Shown one piece after another: positions 61,101 to 64,000 of a stretch of 64,000 nt of DNA. The position numbers and the translations under genes are program-made. The notes under the pieces were generated by a model. It did no database searches and was not told where the DNA came from. It worked only from the letters and a program-made list of their open reading frames with translations. Every line of letters starts with the position of its first letter. The first letter of the stretch is position 1. Origin of the DNA: Panagrolaimus kolymaensis (Eukaryota > Nematoda > Chromadorea > Rhabditida > Panagrolaimidae); contig JAJQJQ010000038.1 of the NCBI GenBank assembly GCA_028622995.1, positions 620,001 through 684,000 on the forward strand, written 5' to 3'.

Positions 61101-64000
61101 GGAAATAAAAATAACAAAAATTTTATTTAAAAAAAAATAAAGCATACTAAGAAAAAGAAAAAAAGTTATACATATTAAATTGCCTATTCGAAAAATAAAA
61201 AAGAAATAAAGAAAAAAAAATAACTAATCAAACATCTTTGCTTCCTTTATTTATTTACTTTTATTTATGTTCGTCATTATTATGCCTAAAACATAAAATT
61301 ATCAAAATTATTTTGTTTCTTTTTTCTCCTTTACCCACGTTTTTTTTATTTTGCTGCTGCTTATGCTTAAACCTCTTTACTTTCTTTTTTTGCAAAGAAA
61401 AAAATTTTTTTTGTGTGATTTTTGTTTTTAAGAAAATAGGAGTTCCATAAATTATTAAAATGGTATCTTCTTCAATGAACTTTGCCGAAAAAAGAAATTT
61501 TTTTCTTTGCTTTTTTGTTGCCTTTTTTCAAGTAATAATGGTTCCCATAAAACGTGAGAATTCATTTTGCAACAAATAACATTTTCCTTTCTTGGCATAG
61601 CTAGCATAGCAAGCATACTGTCGTCTACATACATATAAGAAAAAGGGAGGATGGAGAATTTTTATTTCTTGAATGTGTGAAGTCTTGCGTGCGGCAGAGA
61701 ACTATGTTTGTTAAATTTTTTGAAAGAAAGAAAAAAAAGTTTAAAAAAACGGAAAAAGTCGAAGGAAGGAAACACGTGAATGCCAATGCCAATGGCAGTT
61801 AACAGAAGCAGTCTTTTTTAAGTCTCCAAAATTGCTTCAAAAAAAAAAGACTAACCACAAAGTGTCAAGGGGGCAAACTTTTTTCTTTTTTCTTTATATG
61901 CTTGAGAAGTCTTTTTCATTTTTTTTTGTTGCAAATATGTGGAAATGAACAAAGTTTAAAAAACGAAGGGGTCGAGAAGTTCATAATGAAATATTCCTGC
62001 AGACTTTGGATGCCATAGATACTGTGTGTCAAAAAAAGAAGAAGCTCATTTCAAAAGAAAAAAAGGAACCATTGTTCTTTGTTTTTATTTTGTTTCTAGT
62101 TATAATCATCATTTCCAGGCAGCAAGCTAGAAGTCTAAGAGAGAAAAAAATAGTCAAAAACAAACACAACTTTTGTAATTGTAATTTTAGCAGCAGCAAA
62201 AAATATATAAAGAAATCCGCTTTTGTTGCAGCAAAAAAAGAAGAAGCGGAAAAAGAATATCGTATTGCAACAACAGAAACTTCTATAAAAGTCTCCTTCT
62301 ATCTATCTCTCATCATACTTAGTTGTCATTTTCTTAAATTCCTTTCATTTCTTTATACAAAAAAGCCAAAAATGGAAGGAAAAAAATAGCAAATTAATCT
62401 TTTACTTACTACTTACTTTTACTTTATCAAGTCCGATAAACAAGGAAATCCCATGGATTTTTGGGTTTTGGAAGAGATCAAGCAAGATGAAAGAAAGAAG
62501 CATTATAAATGTTGAAAATATCTAAAAAATACATAAACATATAAGTAGGTTAATGCGAAGTAGAAACGAAAAAGAAGTAAGTACATATTATTTTTTTTTA
62601 TTTTATGAAAAGGAATTTCCGTTTTTTTTCTTCTTTTCCTTTCTATTTTCGAAACATAAATAGGGGCTTTTTAAATTAATTAAATGTATGAATGTTTAAG
62701 ATTTATGGTGCCTGTGCCAGAAAGTATAAAATGGAAAAAAAGGAAATAATAACATACTGCAATTATTTTTTTATTTTTGTTTTACTGTATTTAGTTTCCG
62801 TTAAAAGTTTCACATTTGCAAAAAAATAAAAAATTTCAGGGGCGTAAATTATTATTTTTAATGAAAAAAAGGAAATAATAACTAACTAACTCAAAGCACA
62901 ATAAAAAAGTACGACCTCTGTAGTATGATTGATATCCAATATTTTCTAAAATACACTTTAAAAAAAGATAATTCAAAAAAATAAAAAAAGTGTGTAAAAA
63001 TGTGCTTCACAATAAATGTTAAAAAAGAAGTTATTACATGATGAATGTTTTTTCTTTCTTGGAAAGCAGCAACAAAAATAACAGTAAGATAAAAAAAAAT
63101 TAAAAAAGCGACAAAAGTTTTGCTTCCGATGAAAATAGAAAAAAATGTGGGATTAAGCAACTTTTTAAGCTTCCGGAATTTTTTTTAAAGATAGATTTTG
63201 TTTTTTTCCCCTCTCCATTTTCTTTATTAAAAAACGGAAGGAAAGATGACTCTAATAACAAATTAATTCTTGTCTTTTAGAAGAAAAAAATTTGGAAAGC
63301 TTTTGGCGTTGGCTAAAATAATGTTAAATGTTTTAAAAATTAAAGAATATTAATAAAAAAGATTTTTAATGTTTCAAATATATAAAAAGTTCTTAGCTCT
63401 TTGCTATAATTTTGTTTTTTAGAATGCATTAATAGCATTATTTGGAAAAAGAGCCATAAACTTGAACTCTCATCGATGATAGAAAAATATGTATTTAAAA
63501 TTCAGCAAAGAAACTTTTTATATTTTTCATCGTTTCTTGGATATTAAATATGTCATTTTTCTTTTTTACATTTTCCTCCTCAATTTTAGAATTAATTTTC
63601 TAATCATATGACTTCTTCGTGTGTGTCTCATTCCACTCATAAATAATTTTAAATACGTATGTATATTTTTAAGAAAATAAGACGAAAAAGAAAAAACGAT
63701 AATTTACAGGCTGTTTTTAGAAAAGTGGCAGTATTTTTTAAAACTACGCAAAAAAGCTTTTAAATAATTTATTAATAAACAGTTTTTTTTGATTAACAGT
63801 TACTATTTGCAGAAAATGCCAACATCGAAAAACCATGTAATAATAAACATCAGATTTTTATGTATATATTTTGCAAAAATATATATCTAAAAATGGGTTT
63901 AAGAGGATAACTACCTTAAGAAGGAGCAGTAAGGTGGATTATAGTTAGCAAACAAAATGCAAATTAGCAGAAAAAAATATAACAACTATAATAATCCAAG
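55132..64000. other. Gene-free region upstream of the ETS gene
   Basis: This is 8.9 kb with no supportable gene. Open frames are short and dominated by K, F, N and S from A/T tracts. Islands of higher GC lie at 57290-57420 and 59850-59940; each contains a CCCGGAA ETS-type site. Tracts of CTCTCT occur near 59957 and 61029. Distal promoter, 5' UTR exons or enhancers of the ETS gene could lie here, but none is shown. Confidence 0.45.

Noticed and set aside
62006..62389. A 127-codon forward open frame with two hydrophobic stretches.
   Set aside because: Its residues follow A/T-tract composition (K, I, F, S runs), it has no recognisable domain and no splice-site support, and it is isolated in 9 kb without genes.

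Overview
The window is animal (metazoan) nuclear DNA, very AT-rich, with spliced protein-coding genes separated by long low-complexity spacers. A nematode is the best fit. The aspartyl protease closely resembles the nematode ASP-4 type of cathepsin D, one gene is a seven-helix receptor of nematode chemoreceptor appearance, and several genes have a pyrimidine-rich AG acceptor 4 to 17 bases before the ATG, as expected for spliced-leader trans-splicing. The genus is not identified. I read no rRNA, tRNA, CRISPR array or viral genome.

Layout. 0-4.2 kb (minus): a CUT-homeodomain transcription factor of the CUX class in 9 exons. 4.2-8.8 kb: no gene seen. 8.8-9.5 kb (minus): NDUFA8 of respiratory complex I. 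10.2-11.8 kb (plus): TMEM55-type phosphoinositide phosphatase, then TXNDC17. 12.2-14.4 kb (minus): two tandem SGT-like TPR genes, the second with its TPR module doubled. 16.5-17.7 kb (plus): a tetraspanin. 18.5-22.6 kb: a head-to-head pair of RING1-type Polycomb E3 ligase genes, one divergent (minus) and one canonical (plus). 22.6-28.3 kb: no gene seen. 28.3-33.2 kb (plus): GABA-B receptor subunit 1 in 15 exons. 33.2-40.8 kb: mostly empty, with two stretches that look like decayed or unrecognised exons. 40.8-42.1 kb (plus): the seven-helix receptor. 42.2-44 kb (minus): asp-4. 44.8-46.9 kb (plus): DRAM, a lysosomal autophagy protein, head-to-head with asp-4. 49.6-54.1 kb (minus): an ETS factor with Pointed and ETS domains and long polyQ/polyA tracts. 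54.85-55.13 kb: a GC-rich hAT-type MITE with 16-bp inverted ends and an 8-bp target duplication. 55.1-64 kb: no gene seen.

The genes do not form one pathway. Three concern the endolysosomal system (TMEM55, asp-4, DRAM), three or four concern transcription and chromatin (CUX, ETS, the RING1 pair), and two concern signalling at the membrane (GABA-B1, the seven-helix receptor).

The most unusual property is splicing. I placed 65 introns by hand, using protein continuity and reading frame. Their acceptors read TAG about 41 times, CAG about 17 and AAG about 7. At least six AAG sites have no CAG or TAG alternative that keeps the frame. One intron starts with GC. All exon coordinates are manual and have not been checked against transcripts.
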